Below, piece by piece: positions 51,196 through 62,405 of a stretch of DNA of 64,000 nucleotides (the first letter of the stretch is position 1; each line of letters starts with the position of its first letter). The notes under the pieces were generated by a model. The model did no database searches. It was not told where the DNA came from and saw only the letters and a program-made list of their open reading frames with translations. The translations under genes and the position numbers were made by a program. The stretch spans positions 19,987,242 through 20,051,241 of the forward strand of contig NC_066853.1 of assembly GCF_001640805.2 (NCBI RefSeq). The letters are read 5' to 3'. The DNA comes from Lates calcarifer. Taxonomy: Eukaryota; Chordata; Actinopteri; Centropomidae.

Positions 51196-54100
51196 TTAGA
51201 ATGGTATAACCCTCAAACTTGGAGATACGTGTTTTTCAGTGGTCTGTGTTTCACATAAAACAGTTGATTTCTCAGGTAGGGTTGAGAAGACTTTTCTCTA
51301 AATTGACACTATATCCTTATCATGGAGTCAGACCCGTATCCACAGCTGTTTGCTTAACTTTCAGGTCTGAATCCCAAATGTCTCTAGACAAACCTATAAG
51401 CTGAGAAAACTGCTGCTCAGACTGTTGGTTTTAATTTGCTTGAAACTGCTTGAAATCACCATGGTCTTCTTAGCAAGCAAAGAAATTAATAACCTGACAA
51501 AGTAGAAAGTTTTACTATGGCAGTGTGAGTGGTCCTTGATACTGACCTGAAACAAATAAGCTTTTCAGACGCTTCTGTCAATGTCTGCAGCATGTGTGTC
51601 AGGACAGGTTTACTTGCATGTCTTCTGCAGTGAAAATACCAATTCACCTTCACACAAAATCACCAGTGACCCTTTTGTCTTTCTGAAATCCACTGTGCTT
51701 TACCATCCATTAAAATTAAAATCACTTCTTTAAGTTACTATTTCAATCTTCAGTCAAAGTAAATGTTATTAAAATTAATTTCAAGTAAGATAAAGAATGA
51801 GGCAATGTAGTTTTTTTATATAAGTTACAGCACGTGTCGGACATTTATAAGATCAACTACGGTTTTCATAGGTTAGTTTGCTTTTGATTGCTTCCCTGTT
51901 ATATTCCCTATGTGTTACCCATGAAATATGTTTTGTAGTGTGGCAGCTATATTGTGTTGCACACCTTCATCATTTTATATCTTGTTTAACAAATTTGTAG
52001 GCAGATTTAAGTCTGTTTCTGGTCTTGTTGCCCCACCAAAACATTTTCAGAGTTGGGATCGTCGTTTTCGTAGATGTAGAGATGCTTGAGGAATATTCGT
52101 AAGTTCCATTTTCACTCTCATCCATGTTTATTTTGTTGTTGCATGTCTGCTATTCATTACTGTCATCATTAAAACCATGTTAATACATAATCATAATCAT
52201 AATCATTTTCCTTTGAAAACACCATGGTGAATGCTGAATTTGGAGCTGCTGAGGGCCTTGTGGCCACCAGGGGGCACACAAAAAGGAATGAATTCTAAAT
52301 GGAAAGGTCCATCTTTGACATCTATTTATTTGTTTCTTTATTTTTCATGATTTTGTCCCATTTCTCCACTATCATTTGCACTTTTTAAGGAGGAAACTAT
52401 ATTAATTTATTTTCCACTCATGATCAAATTCTGGTCAAGTTTGGCCCCAAAATTCCCTGTGTCCCTCATTCAAAGCAGCCATTGTATATGCGACTGTGAT
52501 GTTTAAAAAAAGAAGCCAAAAATAACATTGATACTTTAAACAATCTAGTGCTGAGGACACTATATTTATGTTGGCGCTGAACAGCATCAGTGACCTTAAA
52601 CTGCCACACTGTCATTTGTTTGCTACCAGTATTTTGTGGTGATTTCACAGCCTGCTATGGTCACTCTATAATATCAGCTCTGCCAAAATGAACAGGGAGC
52701 AAGCTAAGTATTCAGTGAGCTCAATCTAGTCAGTACATTTCATCCACAACTGGGGCATACAGTATGACTGCCCAGACTTTCTGTGGATTAAATCTATGTA
52801 AATATAATTTGAGTGTGATGCATACATAGTTTTAGAGACAACTTTGTATTCCTTATTAAATGTCAAATCTAACACCACATAATGCAAATTATAAACATCT
52901 ACACTCTCCTAGAAACCAAACTTGTTGACTACAACTTAGAACTCCATGTTATAGCTGCACCACCAGATTCTACATTTACACAGGGGCATGAGTGTGATGG
53001 GTGTCATCCTGAGGACACAGTGTACACAGCTTCATTACAGATCTTAAAGCCATTATAAACTTTCAACTAGCACCAGAAGCATTCTGTTTTGAAATCTAAT
53101 AGATAAACAGCCAGGAAATGGATGCTTCAAACAACATGATGCAACACATATACAGCAGAATAATGGCTGCAGTTGTTTTGTTAAATGTGATAGCAGCAGG
53201 AAAGAAATCAAATGCATTTCACAGAGTCTGCTGTTAAAGCACCCCAGATTCTGTTTGGACTGAGTATCAAACAGATATTCAGTCATGTAAATACGAAAAC
53301 TATAGGGAGGCATTACTTTATGGAATCATGTAAATAGGAGCGCTACTCAGCCTGTGAAAACAGTAGTATAATATCTTCTGTGGCTCTGGAGGAGTCTGAG
53401 AAAATGACTCTGATTATGTCATCAGGGTTATTTCTTATATTTAACACAATGTGTTTCTAATGAACTGTGGGTGTGGGATTTGAAAGACGTGGGTATTTAC
53501 ATGGGTATTGAGTGTCAAATGAATGATCCTATTGAATAGCTTTATGGGAACTGTAATGTTAATGAATAATGTTAATTGATCCATGCTAGGGACTAGAAGT
53601 CAGGATGTCTTAGTTTCTGCAATATTGATGTAGAAAAAAACCACCTAACAAAACCTCAAACCTCTGTCTTCTGATTGAGCAATTATCCACAGCTGTCTAT
53701 ACAGGCACTTCCGGTCAGCGACGTCCACTATTGAAACACACAAAGGGACTTTAGGACTGGACCCCACCTGTCTCCTCTACCATCTTTAAATGCATGCTAA
53801 ATGTCTGAGGTTCCCCTTTAAATAGATAACCTTTTACATTATTGCATGCATGTAAGTTTAACCAAATATGACTAACCGAATGCAATAATCAGTTTAGTTA
53901 AACAAACTATAGGAAATTGATAAAAGTGATTTCTTTTTGTTTGTTAATTTGCTTTTGCAGGTTCCAGACTGACAGGTTCAATTTAAATTCATGATAGCTG
54001 AAAAGAGCACCAAAACCAACACCTCCAGTATTTTCTACATCTGTATCCAACCCCTCTCACAACTGTGCTGCCACATTACCACATCTCCTGCTGACCTAAT

Positions 54101-54702
54101 CTAGTTTGCTCCACCATCTGTATCTGTACCTTTCTGATTCATGAAAATAGGGCCCCCAGTGTAAAGGGGTAGTGGCCTGTTATGCACATATGGCATGTTT
54201 AATGCCACATCTGGTGCTGTAATAAATGGACTGCTCTTACAATTTTCCTTTATTATAAACATAAAAGTAAACATCTGTCATATAGATCCAATGTTTGTTT
54301 TTGTTTTGTTTTGTTTTGGTTTTTTTTTACAAACTGAGTTAATACAAATATCACGACAAAAACTGACACAGACAGTTAATCCAACCTTTATAGTATCTTA
54401 GTCTCTTGTTGTAGAGAACCATATGCATGAATATGTGTTGAATTCTGGTTAAATCTGAGTTTGTATATTGTTTATCAGTAAGGAAATACTGTTGAATTGT
54501 AAAATTTCCAAATACTGTTTTCAAGGTCTGCTCAGTAAAACTCTTAGCTAATCTCTCTCTGGTTCAGATGCATTGTTCTGCGGAGCACTGTAATATACTG
54601 GTGTGATGACACTCCATTTCGGGTTCAGTCAACCCTCCTGAGATAAAGAAAACCCTGTGACCCTGCAGCATTATCCTCTTTCTTCTCCTTTTGTCTTCTC
54701 CT

Positions 54703-54707
54703 AGCAG
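54703..54707 (+). promoter_or_regulatory. Tandem NAGNAG splice acceptor (TAGCAG)
   Basis: The acceptor reads TCTTCTCCTAGCAG before GATTCTGGG. Cutting after TAG (exon from 54705) adds one in-frame Gln, and cutting after CAG (exon from 54708) does not. Tandem acceptors of this kind often give both products. Confidence 0.7.
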
Positions 54708-54947
54708 GATTCTGGGAGGCGTCCAGAAGAGTTGTTGAACCCGGCTGAATACATGAGCTACCAGCGCATCTGCAACATGGAACACTTTCCCGAGTCTCAG
54801 CCCGCTCCAGCCTACCCTCCTGTTACTTTCTTGCCTCAGCACCCCTACACGCAGCAACCATCCAGTGAGCCCATGTACTCCAACACGAGCTTCCCTGCCC
54901 CCGGCCCTCGAGCTCCGTTCACTTTCCCCAAGGAGCAATCCGTGTGA
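54708..54947 (+). CDS. Nectin-family receptor, distal alternative last exon (Pro/Tyr-rich tail)
   Basis: Seen: 79 codons plus TGA (54945-54947), entering in phase 0 after a pyrimidine-rich acceptor. The tail begins DSGRRPEELLNPAEYMSYQR, continues with a Pro/Gln/Tyr-rich region (PESQPAPAYPPVTFLPQHPY), and ends RAPFTFPKEQSV. Five tyrosines are present. YQRI fits the YxxPhi sorting pattern. The C-terminus EQSV ends in Val, but Gln at -2 fits neither the class I PDZ rule nor the E/A-x-Y-V afadin motif. It is GC-richer than its surroundings and rich in codon-like third-position changes, as expected of a real exon. It starts D-S-G, like N-S-G at the ITIM exon, though the two share nothing further. 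Its function is unknown to me. The antisense 128-codon frame at 54564-54950 is a shadow of this exon. Confidence 0.85.
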   Translation, partial: DSGRRPEELLNPAEYMSYQRICNMEHFPESQPAPAYPPVTFLPQHPYTQQPSSEPMYSNTSFPAPGPRAPFTFPKEQSV

Positions 54948-55870
54948 CATGCCACATAACTCTTAGCTCTGCAAGAGGCAACGTGATAGTGCCACAAATG
55001 CTTCATGGCAAACAAAGCTCTGCTGAACGGATGTGCATCCATCCCCACCTTGCTTCTGTTTATTCTATAAGCTTAAAACACATATGGGCTTCCCCCGGCT
55101 ATGATGAAAGTGTCTGTAACTTGTGGCCCTAAATCCCCTGAGTATTGTGCACTGTTTGTTCCACTGAGGCTGACTGTAGGTCCCCACTCACCTTGTGTGA
55201 TGTTAGCGTAGCCGACACCAACTACCTTCTTCCACTGCTCTACCCTTCACCCCTCATGCGTGCCCACTCACCTTGTTTGTTTTTGATTGCTTCCTCACCT
55301 TTGAATATTTCGCTTTTTTTTTTTTTTTGCCAACCGTTAAAACCATGTACAGAATATGCCATTGTATCACTCAAGATGTTATTTTTTTCTTCTTTTTTTA
55401 CATTTCCCACAGTGGTAGTGACCTTTTATAGCAATGTGCTTCTTTTGTTTGTTTTCTGTTTGTCTGTCAATCATATGCTTGCTTCTTTGAAAGTCATATA
55501 CTATACTGTTTGTGTGATCGGGTGTGTTCTGGTGAAGAAAAAAACAAAAAACAAAAAGACAAAAAAAAAAACAACAAAAAACAAATGCCATTTGATTTGT
55601 AAAGCTAATTATCAATCTGTAATGACATGGACTACCCCTTTAATGACAGTTAATGACAGGGTTGTTATGTGAAGATGTGAATTGGCAGTCTCTCAACTGA
55701 ATCCTTCATTACTTCTCATAATAGCTTTGCTGTTATGGAATTTGACTGGATATTTTGGACTATTGGAAACGAATGTTATCCTCATTAGCTATGAAGAAAA
55801 ACAAAGGGCTTGAGATCCAGCAGTATCTACTTTCTTCTATTTCTCCCTGTATTATTGTCCATCCATCCTG

Positions 55871-55872
<2 letters not shown>

Positions 55873-55921
<49 letters not shown>

Positions 55922-55923
55922 TA
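55873..55923. repeat. (ATT)n microsatellite in the 3' UTR
   Basis: About 17 perfect TTA/ATT units. It would be transcribed as an AUU-rich run in the long 3' UTR. Confidence 0.95.
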
Positions 55924-56960
55924 CCAGTAGTTGCCAAAGACATATGGTTTCATTCAGTTTTTTTTTTCTTTTTTTTTTCCATTTTGTTTCATGCTAGCGT
56001 TTACATTAAAACTACCTGGTTTGATGGGAAATAAACATAGTTGATTGGCAATGTGCTACACTTTCCCAGTTTACATTATCGCTTACCATATGCTGTATTT
56101 TCCATATCTGTATGTGAAAACTTGAGTTCCTCATGGAGGTTGGTTAGAGGTTTGTGGGTCCTTTGTTTGTGCAGAGTTATCACCCAACAGGAGCTGTTTA
56201 TGCAGGTGCAATAGGTGAAGACAATCACATACATGGGTTGTCCTGGAAAAAAAAACAAACAGTTAAAATTATTTTTAAGTTGCTCTAGTCAAACCGAAAG
56301 GGAAAGACTTTTTCAAGGACAGCCCACACGTTTAACATATTTAAATATTTTTTTTAATTAATTTGTACTAATATAGCCTAAAGAGTTTCAAATCAATCAC
56401 TGAAGAGAAAAGCTTGCTACTGTATTTTTTTAGAGAATGCTTAGTTATATATGATAGCACACCACTTATTTTCAGAGTCCATTTTACACTGTGACTGTTA
56501 ATTTCAGACCGTACATAAGCTAATGTGCTTGACGAGCCAATTTCAGGATACTGCCTCCCACACACAAGCCCTCTAGACACAGCAAATTTGCATAAACTGA
56601 AAGTTCACATTTTTTGCCATGTCAGATATATGTTTGGAAAAAAAAAATAAAGAAAAGAAAATAGTTGTGTTTGTGCTCAATGTAAAAAAAAAAATCCTTG
56701 AGGTGTTGAAGGTAATTTAGTGTTACTCTTAATGGTGGTGGTTTAATGGGATAGAGTAAAACTCGTGAGACTTTCTCCTGTGCGCACCTTGTTGTCTTGC
56801 AATGGCTCGATATGTGTGCTAGCATTTAGTTTAAGCAGTGGTCTCTGGTTTGTACCGCTGAAGGAGTTTGATATTACTGTACCTGCTGTGTGAAGAAACA
56901 CTGAAACACTACTTTGTCTTTTTGTGACACATTTGATAATTCATGACATCCTTTCTTTTC

Positions 56961-57014
56961 ATTATTATTATTATTATTATTATTATTACTACTATTATCA
57001 TTATTATTATTATA
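56961..57014. repeat. (ATT)n microsatellite, interrupted, in the 3' UTR
   Basis: About 18 ATT units with an ACTACTATTATC interruption in the middle. It is the second array of the same unit in this UTR. Confidence 0.93.
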
Positions 57015-57276
57015 TGTAAGTGCTTGCTGCAGAGCTTAAAATGGCATTTACATACATTTATTTTCACAGTTTAATCCTTACAATTTTAGTCACATTGATT
57101 TATTTTGAATGTCGATGATAATTGCCATGTTTGTTTTCACCCTCGACCTTGTTGTTTTGTGTTTTGTAAGACTGTAACATTTAGTTTTTATTTTTTTAAA
57201 CATACATATACAGTATATAGGCTTACTGCACATTTCTTTTGACATTTATTGTGCATTTGTGGAAGGATACTACCTG

Positions 57277-57282
57277 AATAAA
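57277..57282 (+). terminator. Likely polyadenylation signal AATAAA of the distal form
   Basis: Canonical hexamer with a T/GT-rich stretch 15-30 nt downstream. An alternative ATTAAA at 57429-57434 also has a good GT/T-rich downstream element, so either or both may be used. Confidence 0.5.
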
Positions 57283-57574
57283 TATTAGGGTTATGAGCTC
57301 TTTTTGTTGCTGAGACTGAAGTAATGAAATGTGTGAAAAAATGTAACCTTTTTTTTTTGAGTTATGTTTGATGTAAATATTAACAATGTATCTGATGTGT
57401 GGAAAAAAGCCAAGTTATGCAGTTTAACATTAAACTTCACAAATTACCCATTTTATAGTTGTTGTTTTTCTGTCATCACTACTGCCCTGTTGGAGACAGC
57501 AGAACAAACTAGAAACATTTAAATATCACCTTTAAAAAACTGGCATGGGTCACTTGTTAGTTGTTACTTTTCAT

Positions 57575-57995
57575 ATTCAGCAAACACAGAGCAACACCAT
57601 CACTTGTCTGGAGTCATGTTTCGGTTCATTCAATGTCCAATATTCACTCCTGTTTTAGTTCTGTTTTTGGTCTATACCAACTCTTTAGTTGATCAATGCT
57701 CCAAAATGCTCACCAGCTACTCACTAACTTTTTTGTTCATTTTAGTTAATCAGAGCTTCTAATTAAAAAAACACACTCTGCTGCTGGAAAGGAGGTGGAT
57801 GAGAGCAAAGCCAGTGGACTGGAAAAGCAAAACAACAAGCAACAAGAGGCTGAAAACCACAGTAGCGCTATAGGATAGTGCCAAGTTGGTGATACTTAAT
57901 TGTGGGTAAATAAATGCAACTGATCCCTTTCACCTTAAATATATATACTTGGTTCATTTTTGATAAAAAATTTATTGACTAGTGCAGCTTTAAAG
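57575..57995. mobile_element. Dispersed MITE-like repeat, copy 2
   Basis: It shares TGGAGTCATGTTTCGG, CCAATATTCACTCCTGTTTT, CTACTCACTAACTTTTTTGT and a terminal block GTGCAGCTTTAAAG with the other copies. It lies just past the inferred 3' end of the gene. Confidence 0.6.
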
Positions 57996-58254
57996 CAATG
58001 ACAAATCATGTCATATGTATGTATAATATGTCATGTTAATTTGATTTATGTGAATATACTAATATTTACCTTGGTAGCATAAAATATACACCTGCTAGTG
58101 TTAGCTCGTGCCACATCATTTAACTGTTTTGCAAATTAGACATGTCAACAAGACGTCTCTCTGTTGCCTTATCAATATATCATTCTGTTTGCAAATTAAT
58201 CATATCAGTGCTGAAAATATCACCTTATTTAGTTTATGTGGCTAAAGCTCTAGC

Positions 58255-58480
58255 AAACAGCTATCTATTTACACATCCAGCAGGCAGAGGGCAACATTAA
58301 CATTAATTTGAAGTCATGTCTCTGTCCACCTAATGAATTTAAGTCCAATATTCACTCTCCTTTTAGTTGTTTTGGTCGCCATCAACCCTTGAGGGAAATA
58401 GCAGGCTCTTTAGCTGCTAAATGCTTCACTATGCTCACCACCTAGTGAGTCTCTCTGCTATTTGCTGCTGGGCAGGTAGC
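58255..58480. mobile_element. Dispersed MITE-like repeat, copy 3
   Basis: It contains TTACACATCCAGCAGGCAGA, GAAGTCATGTCTCTGTCCAC, CTAATGAATTTAAGTCCAAT and CTCTTTAGCTGCTAAATGCT. It is the best preserved of the three copies in its middle part. Confidence 0.65.
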
Positions 58481-61400
58481 AGATTATAAAATGTAATGAA
58501 ATAATGCTATAAAGTATTGTGGAATTGAATCATGTCGCTATATAGGCCACTACATTTTTACTTTAAAAAGTATCTTTAGCTACCAGCCACTCACTATATT
58601 GTAAATTAGATATGTCAAAACCTGTTTCTTAAGCTGTATCTTTCTGTCAGCTGGCTAATTAATCATACATATAAGTGCTGAGTTCTCAGACAAAATTAGC
58701 ATTGAGTCAGTCTAATCCAATATATAACCCATACTATTTCAAATCATTACTCTGTAAGTGTGATCAGCTACTCAGCTGCTGTTTGCCGAAGCCAGAGGAG
58801 ATCAAGATTTGCTGCCAGAGAGCATGTAGCCTACAGCAAGCCTCAGGAACAGAGCTGGACTGTGCCAGACCTGCATTTCAAAGACCGTGACCAGAAACAT
58901 TTTCACTATAAACATCCATTACAAAAGTTGCATGGATGTTGCATCTGTCAGTGGACAGCAAATTCAAACATTTTGGCCTTTTCATACCACTGATTGCTGA
59001 AAACGAAGAAATAGTATGAGGGAAACTTCCTGCTGTTTCTTGCCTTTGGTTTCCCTAATGCATTGGTATTAATGTCTGCATGTCTCTCTGCACATGATTG
59101 ACACTAGACTAATATATGCAGTTTTTGAGACTTCAAGCTGTGGTAAATCAGTGTAATATCTGAATGTGTGTGACCCTGTGAAAACTTTGGCTTGATGGTT
59201 TAACAGCCATTTCTGTTGCGGCAAAATGCCTCTGTGGGTCCTAGGGTGTCAGTGACCTTCAACATCACCAAAATTAGCCCAGTGTTGTTTCTGAGCTGTG
59301 TGGGGGATAATGTGGATCTAATATGGTTGGTTTCTTAGCCATAAGCATCACCCCACTTAGTGTGCATGTCATTATGACTAAATATTGTGTTAAAGGATAT
59401 AATGTAACTTTGAATGCCAAACCTTATCTAGCTCTACCTCTGCTCCTACAGTTTCACTCGGAAGAGCCTGTCCAGTGTGCTCAAATATCTGAATGTTCTT
59501 CATACCTAAACTACTACTATGGCCATAAATTGATTTGAATTATTTTGAATTTGTTTCCTGTTTATGTTGGAAAAAATATCAAGAAATGTTCCATTTACAG
59601 GTCAGTGCTGCTATAGTATGTTATCATAAAACAGCTGCTGCCTAGATGGAGTAAGTTTTATCTGCATTAACGTGATATGTTATATGAGGTACATATAAAT
59701 GGACTATAATGTGTCAAACCACTATAAAGACCCTTAAAGCAATACAGCCAATAACACAATCAAGAAATAATGGACACATTCAAACCATTAACTGATATTC
59801 TAGTATTACAAATAACATTTTTGTTACTGTTAACAATTTATTGATTAAATTTCAGTGCTTCTTGGCTGAATAATAGAACTATATTTACTGTTTTATAGAC
59901 AATGTATAAATACCTTCATTTATTTGTCATCCAGTTTTATTACATTTTGAGTGCATTCATATTAAATTGTTTAGTACTATTTTGTCAACAAGCAGCTGTA
60001 TCTTCTGTTGATGTAACATTTGGGAGATGTTTGTCCAGAGCACCATGTTTTTATATTCTGTACATTATAGCTGGACCCACCAATGTTATCGCCATCCTAA
60101 ATTAGTTTGACTCAGGGGTGTTGTCCTTGTCTCCCTGCAGTAAGCCTCAGTAATCCATCAGGACACAAGTAAATGTTTTCATAAGCATCTACAGAAACCA
60201 TTCTTTGAAAGGCGCAAAGCTGTTTAAATTATGAGATTTCTACAGTGAAAGTGGATGGACATAGTGAGAGTTTTATATAAGGCAACCTTGTCTTCTAGAA
60301 ATGGTGTTATATACTGCAACTATATCTTTTGTAGGAAAAGTGATTTCTGCTGAACTATATTGAGGCAACATTTTCTTTTCTTTTCTTTTTTAATAAACGA
60401 AGCATACATTTATTAACAGCAGAAAATTCATAATGTGGTCGTTGTGGTGGATGGTGGATGATCCAGAACAAAGGCACTTTAGATTAAATGTAAATAAACA
60501 TGTTGGGTCTGAAGCCACTATGAACTGTTTAATGTTTTATATCAGATCTTGATCCCTCCCTAACCTTTACTGAGTGCTGTGTCTAAACATAGCTATAATA
60601 TATATATATATAATAAGGATATAAATGGCTAATGATATTTTAGCAGAGAACAAATATGTTTTCAGTGTCACCATATTTGCAACTTGCCAAATAACATATC
60701 CTCATCCTACAAAATGTATTTGCTGTTGCACTTAAGTTGTACATAAATGTAATTTACTGGAGATGGTTTTGTAAGGACATACAGTGGTTGGAGATAATAT
60801 AACCTTCAGGGAGGATGAATAGAAAACACTGTATATTCAGATAGTCAGTCTCTGGTGAATACTTCAAGTAGATGATTTCTTAGAGTATGGTATATAGCTG
60901 TGAGTTGTGAGTACTGAAGCAGTTTTATCAGCAGTGAATTCATTCAATTGGAATCCAGAAAGTCAGTACAATAAGTCAGCAGAAGTGCTCTGTCAGTAAC
61001 ACCTACACAGTGTTTGATGCATCTGATCAAAAATAAAACAGGACCAAAGTATCAGAACTGAACATTACATCTGCTGGTGACTTTTACAAAGTTTCAGTTT
61101 GCTGCAGATCCCAGGCCACATTTCCCCAACATGTTGGATAGTTACAGTTTTATCTTAACAGAAAAATATGACCCCTGTGAGTCAGGTAGTTATTTTATAT
61201 GTTGCACAGTGTGGATCAAATTGTGTAGGACTGAACCACAAAAAACATGAGGATTGCCTCCTTCTCTCTATGTGAGCAAATACAGACATGTAAAGATGGT
61301 GTCCAGCATGGCCTGTTGCTGTAGCTGCAATTCTCACAAAAGTGGAGTAATTGAGACACCTATCCTCTACTGTTCATGAATTGTCATCCATTTGATGATA

Positions 61401-62379
61401 TAAATTTTACTACTGTATTAAATTCTAATGCCTGTTAAACATCTTTGCATGTGTGCTGTAGAAAAAAACAACAAATATGGACAATTGAACATTATTGGCT
61501 GTAAAAGAATAGCATTCAGTATAATAAATGCTGTTTCATTGTCATTGGTCAAATTTGAGAATTTTCAGTGAGCACTCATTCTCACTCATAGTGTAACTCA
61601 GTGGAATGCTAAACTGAAAGTTTTAAACTGCAGCAGTGGTGACTTTGAAGATATGAAGCAAAGCCTAACCTAAATGTAACCTAAATGGGATTTGGTCATT
61701 GCCCCCTAACAACGCATTTCTGAAAAGGCTTTTGGTTGAAATTCATATTTGTTACCAATTTTATGAATAGAAGGTTGTAAAAAAAAAACCCTAAGCAAAA
61801 CAAAACAAACTACATAACAAATTACCAGAGTGCCACAACGTGAATAACAGTGGTATATATGGTTCTTAAGCGATGATGCAGTGACCTTCAACCTAAAAAC
61901 CTGAAAAATGACCATATAATTGTGCATTAGAAGTGTCTGATACAGTATCTGTTGCCACATTACTATACTGGATTTTAAATCTTATTACTGTATATTGACA
62001 TGGGGTTGTGTAACAGTGTCCAGCTCCTGCAGATTATTCTATAATAATGTAAGAAACATTTTTATGGTAGTAATTATCATGTCTGACAATCAGGCACATG
62101 TTTTGAGGTTTGTAATTATCACCTATGCTAAGCTTCCAATTAGCCACTTGCATTTTTGTTTTCCTCCTCCCATCACAATAACACACAGTACAGTATTACC
62201 TGCACCATTTGAAATGACACATTAGAATTGAAAAGTATCTGCAAAACATTAAAAAAAGAGAGATGATTAAAACTGAACAAAATACTTTGCTGAACAAGGA
62301 CACAGGTATATAGGTAAAATGAATACTGACAGAACAAGGTTGGTGCCAGCCAATTTAAAGGTATGGACTCATGGCAAAA

Positions 62380-62405
62380 AATAAATAAATAAATAAATAA
62401 AAAAT
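62380..62405. repeat. (AAAT)n microsatellite
   Basis: About six AAAT units in intergenic DNA. Confidence 0.9.

Larger units (their letters stand above)
44192..54707 (+). other. 3' UTR of the ITIM form, then intron to the distal last exon
   Basis: The first part must be the 3' UTR of the ITIM form. By eye, no AATAAA occurs before 47108 (in an AAAT-type repeat at about 47107-47138). Others are at 47869 and 47953. The rest is intron for the distal form. It holds a near-complete palindromic MITE copy (about 50830-51195) and the start of another dispersed repeat (50321-50420). No open frame shows coding character. The tract before 54708 is strongly pyrimidine-rich. Confidence 0.65.
54948..57450 (+). 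other. 3' UTR of the distal form
   Basis: About 2.5 kb of AT-rich sequence follows the TGA. Candidate polyadenylation signals are AATAAA at 56030-56035, AATAAA at 57277-57282 (followed by T-rich GCTCTTTTTGTTGCTGAG), and ATTAAA at 57429-57434 (followed by ATAGTTGTTGTTTTTCTG). A Pumilio-type TGTAAATA occurs at 57372-57379. Two ATT microsatellites lie inside it (55873-55923 and 56961-57014). The 175-codon frame at 55145-55672 is low-complexity and without homology, so it is treated as chance. The 3' boundary is inferred from signals only. Confidence 0.6.

Noticed and set aside
54564..54950. 128-codon minus-strand frame
   Set aside because: It is the antisense shadow of the distal last exon, which has a splice acceptor and the correct phase on +.
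55145..55672. 175-codon plus-strand frame after the stop
   Set aside because: It lies in the 3' UTR, has low-complexity Lys/Thr/Asn and Phe runs, and no recognisable domain.
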